Source: CALBPI01 sp045110335 (GTDB lineage Bacteria > Pseudomonadota > Gammaproteobacteria > Steroidobacterales > Woeseiaceae). Taken from it: a stretch of 64,000 nucleotides of DNA. The position numbers were made by a program, and so were the translations under genes. Below the pieces are notes generated by a model. That model made no database searches, was not told the origin of the DNA, and saw nothing but the letters and a program-made list of their open reading frames with translations. The stretch is from positions 51,519-115,518 of the forward strand of contig JBGCGB010000022.1 of the NCBI GenBank assembly GCA_045110335.1. Direction: 5' to 3'. Each line of letters starts with the position of its first letter. Within the stretch, counting starts at the first letter, position 1. Shown one piece after another: positions 44,433 through 53,772 of this stretch.

Positions 44433-47012
44433 CTACTCCGCTCGCAACGCAGCGATACGTGCAATGTTTTCCTCGGCAGTTAGCGTTTCCGGATGGTCCG
44501 CACCATTGTGCTCCCGAAGATGGCCGAGGGCCTCAAGAACCAACTGCTCGGCCTCATCCAACTCACCGAGCTCAATCAAAGTGAGACCCAGGCCGTTTCG
44601 TACCTGATTCACGAAAAGGTGTGTCGTATCGAACGCTGCCTCGCGCATCGGCAGTGCTTGCCGATAGAGTGCTTCGGCCTGTTCATACTGACCCTGCTTC
44701 CGATAAGTATTCGCCATACCATACAGTGGAAATGAGCGATGAAAATGATCCGGGGCTAGCCCAATCGCATCTTGCTGTTCAATAGACTTCTGAAAACTAA
44801 TGAGCGCGGCTTCATACTGGTCAGCGCTGTCCTGAAGAATAGCGTGGTTATTGTACGCCGCGCCGTAGCTTGCGTTGGGCCCATCATGATTGACATCCAG
44901 GATCCGCATGAACTCCTCTGACGCATCGACCGCGGCTGGCAAGTCGTCCATCGCGCCCAAGAGCTGGCTGTAGCCGTTGAACGCATGCCCGACTTCTATA
45001 GCATCGGGTCCTAACATTTTCTGACGTTCGGCAATAACCACTTCATAGAGCGCTTTGCTTTTCTCATACTGGCGAGTATCGCGATAGTAGCCCGCGAGAT
45101 GGCGCTTCGTGTCAGTGATATCCGGATGCAGCTCACCATGCCGTTGTGTTAGCAGCACCAACGCTTCATCGAGCAAGACTTTAGCTTCCTCATGCTTGTT
45201 TTCTTTTCGCAAGACGCCTGCCATCTTGGTCATGTTCTCACCCGCCATACTCTGTTGGCTGGGCTCAAGGGCCAGAATAATATCGAGAGACTGCTGATAG
45301 CTTTGTAGCGCTTCGTCGTGCTCGCCGAGCTGGTCCAGCAAATGCGCCTCTGCGAAGATTGACTCGGCAATCGCCAAGTGTGGGACATCATAGAAGTCCT
45401 CTCGCAAGGATCGCGACTCGGCGATGAGTGCCTCGGCAAGTTCAAAATCAGATTGATCTTGCGCAATGAAACCCAACAGCAACTTCACAGTCGCCACTTC
45501 GCTCATATCCGCATCAGGTAACGTCGCAGCGATGGCCAATGCTGCATTCAATTGTTCACTGCTATCGGCGCGTTGTCCCAGGCTGTAGTAGGTGTCGCCC
45601 AGCACCCGATGCATGACTAATTGCGTCGCTGGATCATCGGATAAGTCATCCCGGATTTGTTGCTTGCCGTATTCCAACAATTCAACGGCCGTAATGTCCT
45701 CGCCCTTCGCATTGCCGGGATCCGCGCTGACGAACACATTTTGCAGAAACTCACTAATGGCCTCCGCGCTTCGCTGTGACTCTTGCGCACTGTCACGCTC
45801 CTGCGTAATCCTTTGAAAGGAAAAAACACCGCCGACGGTAATTACCGCCAACGCGGTCGCCGCTATAGACGCGGTTGCCCGATTTCGCTTCAGGAATTTA
45901 CCCAAGCGGTAAGACACCGTGCTGGGTCGAGCTAGCACCGGTCGATTGGACAGAAAACGTTGCAAGTCATCGATTAACTCGCGCACTGATCCATACCGGC
46001 GCACGGGTTCTTTGCTCATCGCTTTTAAAACGATGTTATCGAGATCACCACCCAACTGGAGTTTGAGCTGGCCGTTGTCGCCCGATCTAACGCTCGGCTT
46101 GACGGGGTCTGTCTCGCAAATAGCCTGCTCGATTTCTGCAGCAGTGGTGCCGCTATCCCCATAAGGATGAAAGCCGGTTAACAACTGATACAACAAGACG
46201 CCCAATGAATACACGTCCGTCGCGACTGTGACGGTCTCGCCACGCACTTGTTCGGGGCTGGCATGCATTGGCGATAGAATTCTGGCACTTGACCGAGTCA
46301 GTGATAGGTCTTCGCTCGCCTGTAATGCCTTCGCAATACCGAAGTCGAGCAACTTCGCCGCCCCGTCTTTCGTTACCAAAACGTTAGAAGGTTTTACATC
46401 CCGGTGCACGATCAAATTACGATGGGCATGCTCAACCGCATGGCACACATCGATAAAGAGTCTCATGCGTTGTCGCATCGTTAATGCATGCTGTTGGCAA
46501 TAGGTATCGATAGCCACGCCATCGATGTACTCCATCACCAAGTAAGGCGTGCCGGTGCTGGTCTCGCCCCCATCCAATAGACGGGCAATATTGGGATGTT
46601 CCAGAGACGCCAGCATTTGACGCTCGGAAACGAATCGCGCCACCAACTCATCCGTTGGCATGCGACCACTTAACAACTTAAGCGCGACTCGTTGTTGATA
46701 CTGCTCATCGGCGCGTTCGGCGAGATAGACTTCGCCCATGCCGCCTTCGCCAATCAACCGCTTGATGCGGTAGTTGTCGATCAGCGTATCAATATCACCG
46801 GCTCTGTCAGCCTCCGCTGCCGCTTTCGCTACGATTGATTCAAACGACTTACCGGTTGCATCGGCGGCGCCGAGCAAGGTCAGCACTTCCTGTTTGATGT
46901 CTTCCGTTACATCGGCGTCTTTAACGAAGGTCTGTTGTTCGACCACCGGCTGCAACAAGGCTTCGCGAAACAATCCGCGCACCTTCTCCCATTGCTCTGA
47001 CGTGTTTCCCAT
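44433..47012 (-). CDS. Transmembrane Ser/Thr protein kinase with TPRs
   Basis: 859 residues from the ATG at 47010-47012. Cytoplasmic kinase domain about 80-355: P-loop GEGGMGEVYLAE (88-99), ATP-binding Lys112 in VALKLL, HRDVKPSN (203-210), DFG (223-225), SPEQVRGE activation segment. A single membrane helix (about 381-398) is followed by an extracytoplasmic TPR array. Bacterial PknB/Hanks type. Located with an ECF sigma factor on the far side of the propeller lipoprotein gene; it may phosphorylate that sigma factor (inference). A terminator precedes it. Confidence 0.92.
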   Translation of the reverse strand: MGNTSEQWEKVRGLFREALLQPVVEQQTFVKDADVTEDIKQEVLTLLGAADATGKSFESIVAKAAAEADRAGDIDTLIDNYRIKRLIGEGGMGEVYLAERADEQYQQRVALKLLSGRMPTDELVARFVSERQMLASLEHPNIARLLDGGETSTGTPYLVMEYIDGVAIDTYCQQHALTMRQRMRLFIDVCHAVEHAHRNLIVHRDVKPSNVLVTKDGAAKLLDFGIAKALQASEDLSLTRSSARILSPMHASPEQVRGETVTVATDVYSLGVLLYQLLTGFHPYGDSGTTAAEIEQAICETDPVKPSVRSGDNGQLKLQLGGDLDNIVLKAMSKEPVRRYGSVRELIDDLQRFLSNRPVLARPSTVSYRLGKFLKRNRATASIAATALAVITVGGVFSFQRITQERDSAQESQRSAEAISEFLQNVFVSADPGNAKGEDITAVELLEYGKQQIRDDLSDDPATQLVMHRVLGDTYYSLGQRADSSEQLNAALAIAATLPDADMSEVATVKLLLGFIAQDQSDFELAEALIAESRSLREDFYDVPHLAIAESIFAEAHLLDQLGEHDEALQSYQQSLDIILALEPSQQSMAGENMTKMAGVLRKENKHEEAKVLLDEALVLLTQRHGELHPDITDTKRHLAGYYRDTRQYEKSKALYEVVIAERQKMLGPDAIEVGHAFNGYSQLLGAMDDLPAAVDASEEFMRILDVNHDGPNASYGAAYNNHAILQDSADQYEAALISFQKSIEQQDAIGLAPDHFHRSFPLYGMANTYRKQGQYEQAEALYRQALPMREAAFDTTHLFVNQVRNGLGLTLIELGELDEAEQLVLEALGHLREHNGADHPETLTAEENIARIAALRAE

Positions 47013-47041
47013 GAGTGCATACCTGCTAAACGTGCTGCAAA

Positions 47042-47074
47042 GAAAACCCCGCCCGGCATACACCGGGCAGGGCC
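47042..47074 (-). terminator. Terminator between propeller and kinase genes
   Basis: On the minus strand GCCCGG-TGTATG-CCGGGC followed by GGGGTTTTC. It lies after the lipoprotein gene and before the kinase start, so the kinase is either read through or has its own promoter. Confidence 0.6.
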
Positions 47075-47084
47075 TACGATATCG

Positions 47085-50000
47085 CTATTCGCCAGAGAGT
47101 GCGAACACGACAAACACCTCGTTGTCCCCAAAGGCGATGATGTCTCCCCGTCCATCACCATTGACGTCACCGATGTAACGCGGGTTATCGCCGGCAACCC
47201 AACCAGTGCCATTCGAGAAGTTTTCAACCCACAAGCGAGTCCCTTCGAATAACCCCAGGTTACCGGTATTCAAGGCGTAAAACACACCGCCGATAGGACC
47301 CGGCCCACTGCTGCCGTTGGGTGCTTCTGCCGGACCAAAGCCAACAATGTCCTTGAGCCCATCGCCGTTCACATCAACGAGATAACGGGGATCAGCGTTC
47401 AGTCGCCAGCCGTCAAAGTAGCCGAAGTCAGGCGATATGACAGGCACACTATTGCCCGCCGTAAAACCACCATTACCGTCAGCCGGTTTGATCACCGTGT
47501 CTGCATTGGCAAAGGCAACCAGGTCATCATAACCATCGTTATTCATGTCTGCGGCAGTACGAATGTGCCGATCGACACGGAATCCGGCAGCTCCAGTGAA
47601 GAACGAACCTTCGTTCGTCGTGGACTCGAACGTAAAGTTACCGGCATTCAGCGCGAGCTCCGTAAATGTCGTTCCGTGTCCGACGATGTCATCGAACCCA
47701 TCACCGTTGACGTCCGCCAAATAACGGGGCACCTGGTCCGTCCAACCATCGGCGCTAGCGCTGGTACCAAATTTGCGAATGGCGAAACCGCCCGGGTTCG
47801 CATCTCTGAAACCCGTTCCGGTGGATTCGCCGATCTTCACGCCCTCGTCGAAGAACGCCACGATATCGCCGCGACCATCATCGTTCATATCCGAGATAAA
47901 GCGCGGGTAGAAACCGAAGTCGGTATATCCTTGCAATGGACTGTAGTCATCCACACAGGGATCGCCGTTACACAACACCGTGAAGTTGCCGTTGCCGTCA
48001 TTCACCGCAATGTAAACGCCGTCCAAACCGAACTCGACAATATCCAACGCCGCGTCGCCAGCCACATTTGCTAACACACGCTTTTGGACCTGCTTGTTGT
48101 AAACCGCACCTGACGCGAAGTTCTCGAACTGGCGTGTCGCTACCGCGAAGCCTTGCCCGTCAGACAGTGCGGTGTAAGTCCCGTCCGGCCCAAAACCGAC
48201 AATATCATCGAAGCCATCACCGTTGATGTCGGCGACGATGCGTGTATCACGTGACTCATCCCAACCGCTGTTCAACGACAGACCAAGATCGGCATTGAAT
48301 GACGTCGCAATACTAACCACGTAACTGCGTGACTCGGATGCAGCACCTTCAACATCCGCCGTTATCACAACGTCATAACGACCTTCGTCCGCATATTCGT
48401 GCAGCGTACTGACCGTTAACGTTGAAGAACATGCCGTACCACAATCGCGTTGGAAATCTACCGTGCCGTCACCCCATTCGATACGCAGACCTTCGATCAA
48501 GCGACCACCGGATGCGGTGACCGTAATGTCGGCATCCACTGTTTTCGTGGGGCCAGCAAAGCTCGCCTCAAATGTGACACGATCCGGGCCCGTTGGGTTC
48601 GGGTCCTGGTCATCGGTAATGCCATCGCCATCTGTATCGACATTGTCCGGATCAGTACCTCGGTCGAACTCCTGCAGATCGGTTAGTGAATCGCCATCCG
48701 AATCACTGTTCAAAGGATCCGAGAACACTTGTCTTGCGACCCCTTCGACGCTAACCCCCCAACCGACGCGTGCCTCTTCATAATCGTCGAGGCCATCGCC
48801 ATCGGTGTCTTGCTCTTGCGGGTTCGTACCCAACAGGAACTCTTCACGATCGAAAATGCGATCGCGATCCTGGTCGCGCATGTACACCAAAGAGATACGA
48901 TCGCGCGGGAACATGATGAGATCATCGAAGTCTGTCGCGGGATTATCGATACTGTCGCTGGACGTAAAGACATACCAGAAACCGTCTTCGATGCTCGTGG
49001 TCTCAAGACCACGCACACTATTGATCACTTCGCGTGACTCGCCGGTCGGTTGCCCATTGGCATCCAGTACTTCTTTGACAATCGTCGTGTACGGAATCTC
49101 GAGCGAGTTCAACATGATCTGGCCCATCGACGTGCCAATGACTTCGTTGGTTGCCGGATCACGCGGTACATTCGTCGCGACTTGATAGCGTTCAACCGCC
49201 GAGTTGCCGTTGTCGGCGAGCAAGTTATCACCGTAGTCAATAACGATCTGGGCAGTTTGCGCGCTGACAGACTGAGAGATAACACCCCAATCACGACCGT
49301 CGACATTTGCGATGTCACGCATGTCGAATGATCCGACCGTAAATTGAAGACCGCTAGGATCTTCCATCAACCGTTCCAACGCACTCGCATTACCGAAGTC
49401 TTGCGCCACCAATCGGGTGATCTGTGTGCCGGTCGGCAACACCGTGCTCGTATTAGGATTTTCGAACAGCAACGTACCAATCGGCTGGATCGTGCCCGTG
49501 CTGCCCGAACGACGATTCGCAATGATCTCAAGGCTCCTCAAATCAAAGGTCACATTCGATGTATTGGTGATCACCAACTGTGTGCGCAACGTGCCGCCAT
49601 CGGTGCGACGCATGGTTCCCTGCGTCTCTGCAGAGAGACGGCCAAACTCCTGACGAGAGTTGGTTGCCGATGTGCTCGTGATGGAGGTCGATCGTTCCTG
49701 TGTCACCGATGCCGCGACACTGGATTCAGTTCCCGACTTCGCAGATCCACCGATCTGGCCCGGACTCGCTGACACCTCGGCTTCGGAATACACCCGCGTG
49801 CTGGCTTCGACCGTTGCTGATGTCGCTTCGGTGTCTGAACGCGAGTACGAACTTTCTTGACCCTGCTCGTAGCTAGCGCTGCGCGAAGTCCGGTTTTCAC
49901 CGGTAGCCGTATCGACGACATTGATATCAATCGACGGCGCGCCGACGACTTCGATAGAAACCGTCGGCAAGTCGGCGATCAACGGATTGAAACCGCCGGT

Positions 50001-50501
50001 GTTCACTTCCTCACCATCGCTAAGGCCATCGCCATCCGTGTCTGCCAGATCGGGAGATGTCCCAATCGCCAACTCTTGGGCATCGCTTAGGCCATCGCCG
50101 TCGGAGTCGACGTTAGAAACTGGCGGTGTACAGTTGACGGCGACATTCGTCACGTCACTAGTGGCTGTGCCACTGCCGTTGCTGACCGAGCACGTTTGAT
50201 CGGGATTCGACGGTTGGGTGAATACGGTGACGGTATAGCTATCGCCGCTGTCAATCTCAGTGGCAAACGTGAAGCTCCCATCAGCATTCACCGGCAGATT
50301 ATCAGCGCCATTGTTCTGCAACACCAGGCCGCTGCTGGTGAGACCACTTAGCGTACCGCCGATACTAAATGTCGTTGGTGGTGCTGGCGGTGGTGTTGGT
50401 GGAACCACGGAAGTGTCGGTGCCACCACCGCCTCCGCCACATCCAGCGATAGTCAGGGCCAAGAGGATCAGCCCCGTTGTTTTTGTTCTTGAAAAGTTCA
50501 T
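47085..50501 (-). CDS. Large lipoprotein: TSP3 repeats and FG-GAP propeller
   Basis: 1138 residues from the ATG at 50499-50501 (GGAGAG upstream). Lipobox TIAGCGGGGGG, then a beta domain, calcium-type thrombospondin-3 motifs (DSDGDGLSD..., DTDGDGLSD...), a Ser/Thr-rich region, a second TSP3 cluster (about 600-690), a PKD-like domain (IEWGDGTVDF), and seven FG-GAP/VCBS repeats such as DINGDGFDDIVGFG, enough for a seven-bladed propeller. Surface adhesin or ligand-binding protein; function inferred. Divergent from the ECF sigma gene. Confidence 0.88.
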   Translation of the reverse strand: MNFSRTKTTGLILLALTIAGCGGGGGGTDTSVVPPTPPPAPPTTFSIGGTLSGLTSSGLVLQNNGADNLPVNADGSFTFATEIDSGDSYTVTVFTQPSNPDQTCSVSNGSGTATSDVTNVAVNCTPPVSNVDSDGDGLSDAQELAIGTSPDLADTDGDGLSDGEEVNTGGFNPLIADLPTVSIEVVGAPSIDINVVDTATGENRTSRSASYEQGQESSYSRSDTEATSATVEASTRVYSEAEVSASPGQIGGSAKSGTESSVAASVTQERSTSITSTSATNSRQEFGRLSAETQGTMRRTDGGTLRTQLVITNTSNVTFDLRSLEIIANRRSGSTGTIQPIGTLLFENPNTSTVLPTGTQITRLVAQDFGNASALERLMEDPSGLQFTVGSFDMRDIANVDGRDWGVISQSVSAQTAQIVIDYGDNLLADNGNSAVERYQVATNVPRDPATNEVIGTSMGQIMLNSLEIPYTTIVKEVLDANGQPTGESREVINSVRGLETTSIEDGFWYVFTSSDSIDNPATDFDDLIMFPRDRISLVYMRDQDRDRIFDREEFLLGTNPQEQDTDGDGLDDYEEARVGWGVSVEGVARQVFSDPLNSDSDGDSLTDLQEFDRGTDPDNVDTDGDGITDDQDPNPTGPDRVTFEASFAGPTKTVDADITVTASGGRLIEGLRIEWGDGTVDFQRDCGTACSSTLTVSTLHEYADEGRYDVVITADVEGAASESRSYVVSIATSFNADLGLSLNSGWDESRDTRIVADINGDGFDDIVGFGPDGTYTALSDGQGFAVATRQFENFASGAVYNKQVQKRVLANVAGDAALDIVEFGLDGVYIAVNDGNGNFTVLCNGDPCVDDYSPLQGYTDFGFYPRFISDMNDDGRGDIVAFFDEGVKIGESTGTGFRDANPGGFAIRKFGTSASADGWTDQVPRYLADVNGDGFDDIVGHGTTFTELALNAGNFTFESTTNEGSFFTGAAGFRVDRHIRTAADMNNDGYDDLVAFANADTVIKPADGNGGFTAGNSVPVISPDFGYFDGWRLNADPRYLVDVNGDGLKDIVGFGPAEAPNGSSGPGPIGGVFYALNTGNLGLFEGTRLWVENFSNGTGWVAGDNPRYIGDVNGDGRGDIIAFGDNEVFVVFALSGE

Positions 50502-50648
50502 GATGCTCTCCGGACCCACGCAAGCGGGCGTTGTTTTACTCACCCTTAAATGCGCAGAACTGGCAGCAATCGTTTGAAAAAAACGGAAGTTTCGACTAAA
50601 AGTAATAAGAATCAGTGTTTTAGAGACTGAATTTTCCTGGAATGACCC

Positions 50649-51203
50649 ATGGATCAAGCGAACATCACACAGTTGATCAGCGGCTGGCGAGCCGGTGACG
50701 ATGCGGCGTTAGAACGACTGACGCCGTTCATCTATGACGAGCTGAAACGCTTGGCCCGCAGCTATATGCGCCAGGAGCAGCCCGGGCATACCTTGCAAGC
50801 CACGGCATTAGTGAATGAGGCGTTTATTCAGCTGGCCGGCGCCGAAGCCGACTACGACAGTCGCAAACACTTTCTCGTGGTGGCCGCGCGAATGATGCGG
50901 CGTACGCTGGTCGACCACGCCCGCAGTAAGCAGAGCCAAAAACGTGGTGGCGGTGTCGCTAACCTGACTTTGTTGGAAGAAGCGGTTGGCTCCCCGACCC
51001 GAAATTCCGACCTACTGGACTTGGACGAAGCGCTCGATAAGCTCGCTGAAAGCGATGCCAGCATTGCATCAGTGATTGAGTTGATCTTTTTTGGCGGCTT
51101 AACCTATGAGGAAGCTGCAGACTATTTGGGCGTCTCCCGATCGAGCGTCTATGACGACTTACGCTTTGCCAAGGCTTGGTTGAAACGTGAGATGTCAGAG
51201 TAA
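50649..51203 (+). CDS. ECF sigma factor (TIGR02999-like)
   Basis: 184 residues. Region 2: LISGWRAGDDAALERLTPFIYDELKRLARSY and PGHTLQATALVNEAF; region 4: YEEAADYLGVSRSSVYDDLRFAKAWL. The acidic DAED motif normally preceding LVQE in region 2.2 is replaced by QATA (Thr52 in the Glu position). Kinase-linked ECF factors of this kind are activated by Thr phosphorylation in Vibrio. No anti-sigma gene is adjacent. Divergent from the propeller lipoprotein. Confidence 0.93.
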   Translation: MDQANITQLISGWRAGDDAALERLTPFIYDELKRLARSYMRQEQPGHTLQATALVNEAFIQLAGAEADYDSRKHFLVVAARMMRRTLVDHARSKQSQKRGGGVANLTLLEEAVGSPTRNSDLLDLDEALDKLAESDASIASVIELIFFGGLTYEEAADYLGVSRSSVYDDLRFAKAWLKREMSE

Positions 51204-51246
51204 GAGCGATTGATCAGCCGTTAGCTGTCTTGGCATAAAGAGCCCT

Positions 51247-52818
51247 CTAGTCGGCTGAACTGCGACGCCGCAAATACTGACTGGGATGCCGATCGACAAC
51301 GTTAGTCTCAAACCCTTCGATGGAGTCGTCGACCATATGTTTACTGACGAAAAAGTAGAGAGGAATGATCGGAAAATCCTCAATCAAGATTTTTTCTGCC
51401 GATTTCAAATGGTCACTTGCTTGCTCTATGTCACGACTGTTTGAGGCGGCGAGTAGCTGCTCATCATACAAAGTGTTCTGGTAACGCGGTAAGTTCTGCA
51501 AGCTATCAGACGCGAATATCTCAAGGAATGTCGACGCCGCATTGTAGTCGCCGAACCAGGAGAAACGCATAACATCCCAATCCGCTCGCTGTTCGCGTGA
51601 TTGGAGAAAATATTGCCATTCTCGCTTGATAAGTTGAGTTTCAACGCCGAGGTGTTCTTTCCACATAGCGCTTACTAATAGGGCCACTTTCTCGTGGATA
51701 CCTCCTGCGTCGTAAAGAAGTTCAATTTCCAAAGGCCTGTCGACGGTGTAGCCAGCATCTTCGAAAAATCCTCGCGCCATCGATAGTCGATCCGCAGCGT
51801 TTAAGGAAGACCAGGCATAGGCGGAACCCGAGTAGTTCGAGACACCTGGCGGCACGACGCCATACGCCGCCGCATCACCGCGACCGAGTAGTTCAACGAT
51901 CTTGTCTCGATCAATTGCCATACTTAAAGCCCTGCGGAGGTTTTCATTGTCGAACGGAGGTTCCGTTGTGTCGAAAGCGTAATAGTAGAACGCCAACGAT
52001 GGCGCTATTTTGACTTGGCTCGGATTCTCGATGCGTTGCGACTTCACCATCTGGTCGGGAATGCTGTGGGTGATATCGATTTCACCAGTGCGATACATAT
52101 TAAGTTCGGTCGTCTCATCAACAACCGGGAGATACCGCACCGCATTGAAAAAGACTGAATCACTGTTCCAATAGTGTTCGTTCTTCACCAATTCTATGGT
52201 TCCGAAGGTCTTCACGGAATTGAATCGATACGCACCGTTGCTGACAAGGTAGTCGTCTGATTGGTGACGCGGGAGCGCGGCTGGCAAAGCAAGCAACTCG
52301 AGAAAATGATGCGTTGGTTTCGTCAGCGTAATTTTTAGTTTGGTGTCGGAAAGCGCTTCGACGGCTATCGTGCTCGCCGGCTTATCGCCTGAAATTACCT
52401 CATGGAAATTGACAATCGAATCGAACAGCGTTGCGTAGAATGACGTCGTAGTCGATTCAGCAACGTGGCGAAATCCACGCACAAAATCAGCGGCAAGCAC
52501 CTTATCGCCCGTCGACCAACGGGCGTCTTCCCGTAGATTGAAGGTATAAACCAAGCCGTTATCGGAAACGTCCCAGGTCTTCGCGACGCCAGACACAATC
52601 TGGCCCCTCGCGTCCACGGCAACCAAGCCCTCATAGGCGTCGATTAGTACATTGAATGCATGGATGTCGTCGGCAATGGCCGGGTCAAGACTCGCGACCT
52701 CAGCGCCATTACCTCGCACCAGCGTCGTTTGACGGTCTTCAGCTGAGACGCCATCCGTGCCGCCGCTGCACCCGGCATACAACAACGCTGAGAGGATTAG
52801 AAAAAAGCGAACGCGCAT
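51247..52818 (-). CDS. OppA-type peptide-binding lipoprotein (orphan)
   Basis: 523 residues. Lipobox LYAGC; SBP_bac_5 domain with SLDPAIADDIHAFNVLIDAYEGLVAVD and the helix-rich ADFVRGFRHVAE. Binds oligopeptides or similar in the periplasm. No permease or ATPase genes are nearby, so it either serves a distant transporter or acts as a sensor. Confidence 0.9.
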   Translation of the reverse strand: MRVRFFLILSALLYAGCSGGTDGVSAEDRQTTLVRGNGAEVASLDPAIADDIHAFNVLIDAYEGLVAVDARGQIVSGVAKTWDVSDNGLVYTFNLREDARWSTGDKVLAADFVRGFRHVAESTTTSFYATLFDSIVNFHEVISGDKPASTIAVEALSDTKLKITLTKPTHHFLELLALPAALPRHQSDDYLVSNGAYRFNSVKTFGTIELVKNEHYWNSDSVFFNAVRYLPVVDETTELNMYRTGEIDITHSIPDQMVKSQRIENPSQVKIAPSLAFYYYAFDTTEPPFDNENLRRALSMAIDRDKIVELLGRGDAAAYGVVPPGVSNYSGSAYAWSSLNAADRLSMARGFFEDAGYTVDRPLEIELLYDAGGIHEKVALLVSAMWKEHLGVETQLIKREWQYFLQSREQRADWDVMRFSWFGDYNAASTFLEIFASDSLQNLPRYQNTLYDEQLLAASNSRDIEQASDHLKSAEKILIEDFPIIPLYFFVSKHMVDDSIEGFETNVVDRHPSQYLRRRSSAD

Positions 52819-52951
52819 GCGGATAAACCCCTGATTTTATTAAGAGGCATGATAACAAGCCCAGTCTGTGGCTGGTTAGTGAGTCGCGCTTATTCGCGGA
52901 GCCGTTAAGAGAAAGCTTGCACTTTTTATATAATTGGGGTAATTTACCCCA

Positions 52952-53755
52952 ATGGTTGATAACACGAATAAACAATTTCTAGTCAGCGCATGCCGCGCCG
53001 TGCTCCGGCCACTTCTGTCGATGTTGCTTAAATGTGGAATGACGTTTAGAGAATTCTCGGACATCTCGAAATCAGTATTTGTTGAGACAGCAAGCAAGGA
53101 TTACGGAATCGACGGCCGGCCGACGAACGTCTCGCGTGTATCGATCCTCACAGGCATCAGCCGCAAGGAAGTAAAGCGGCAACGGGATATTCTTGGGTCG
53201 TCTGAGGACGCAGTGACCCGCAAGACGAACGACGCCACGAAGTTGCTTTCGGGTTGGCATCAAGACAACGCATTTTTGGGTGAGGACGGCAAGCCGGCGC
53301 TCCTCACGACCACTGGCGCCAACACGTCGTTCGCGCAACTTTGCGACAAGTACGGCGGCGACGTCCCGCCGACAACGATGCTCAAAGAATTGATAAAAAC
53401 CGGCTGTGTTGAGCCGTTAGCAGGCGGCGAACTGCGTGCTCTGAAACGTTACTACCAACCGGCGATACACGACGAAGAAAACTTATTGTTTGCGGTTGAT
53501 CGAATACGCGATGTCATCTCCACCATGAACAACAACGTTTTCCCGGAAGAAAACGGAGCTCTGCGGTTTGGCGGCTATGCCGATAACGAGCGCATTCCGG
53601 TCCAGTCGATCCCGGCATTTCACGAATGGCTGGATAAGCGGGGTCAAGCGTTCTTAGAGGAAGTGGATGATTGGCTGACCGAGAACGCTGAGGAACCGGC
53701 CGGTAACCAAGAATGTGCGCGTGTGGGCGTGAGTCTGTTTGCGACGCAACGATAG
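52952..53755 (+). CDS. DUF6502 family protein
   Basis: 267 residues, soluble. Family-like N-terminus (FLVSACRAVLRPLLSMLLKCGMTFREF split by short gap), an HTH-like part (NVSRVSILTGISRKEVKRQRD) and an acidic C-terminus. Possibly DNA-binding. Immediately upstream of the DUF5666 lipoprotein gene, 17 bp apart, forming a recurrent pair. Confidence 0.85.
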   Translation: MVDNTNKQFLVSACRAVLRPLLSMLLKCGMTFREFSDISKSVFVETASKDYGIDGRPTNVSRVSILTGISRKEVKRQRDILGSSEDAVTRKTNDATKLLSGWHQDNAFLGEDGKPALLTTTGANTSFAQLCDKYGGDVPPTTMLKELIKTGCVEPLAGGELRALKRYYQPAIHDEENLLFAVDRIRDVISTMNNNVFPEENGALRFGGYADNERIPVQSIPAFHEWLDKRGQAFLEEVDDWLTENAEEPAGNQECARVGVSLFATQR

Positions 53756-53772
53756 ATTTTTAGGAGAAAGAA

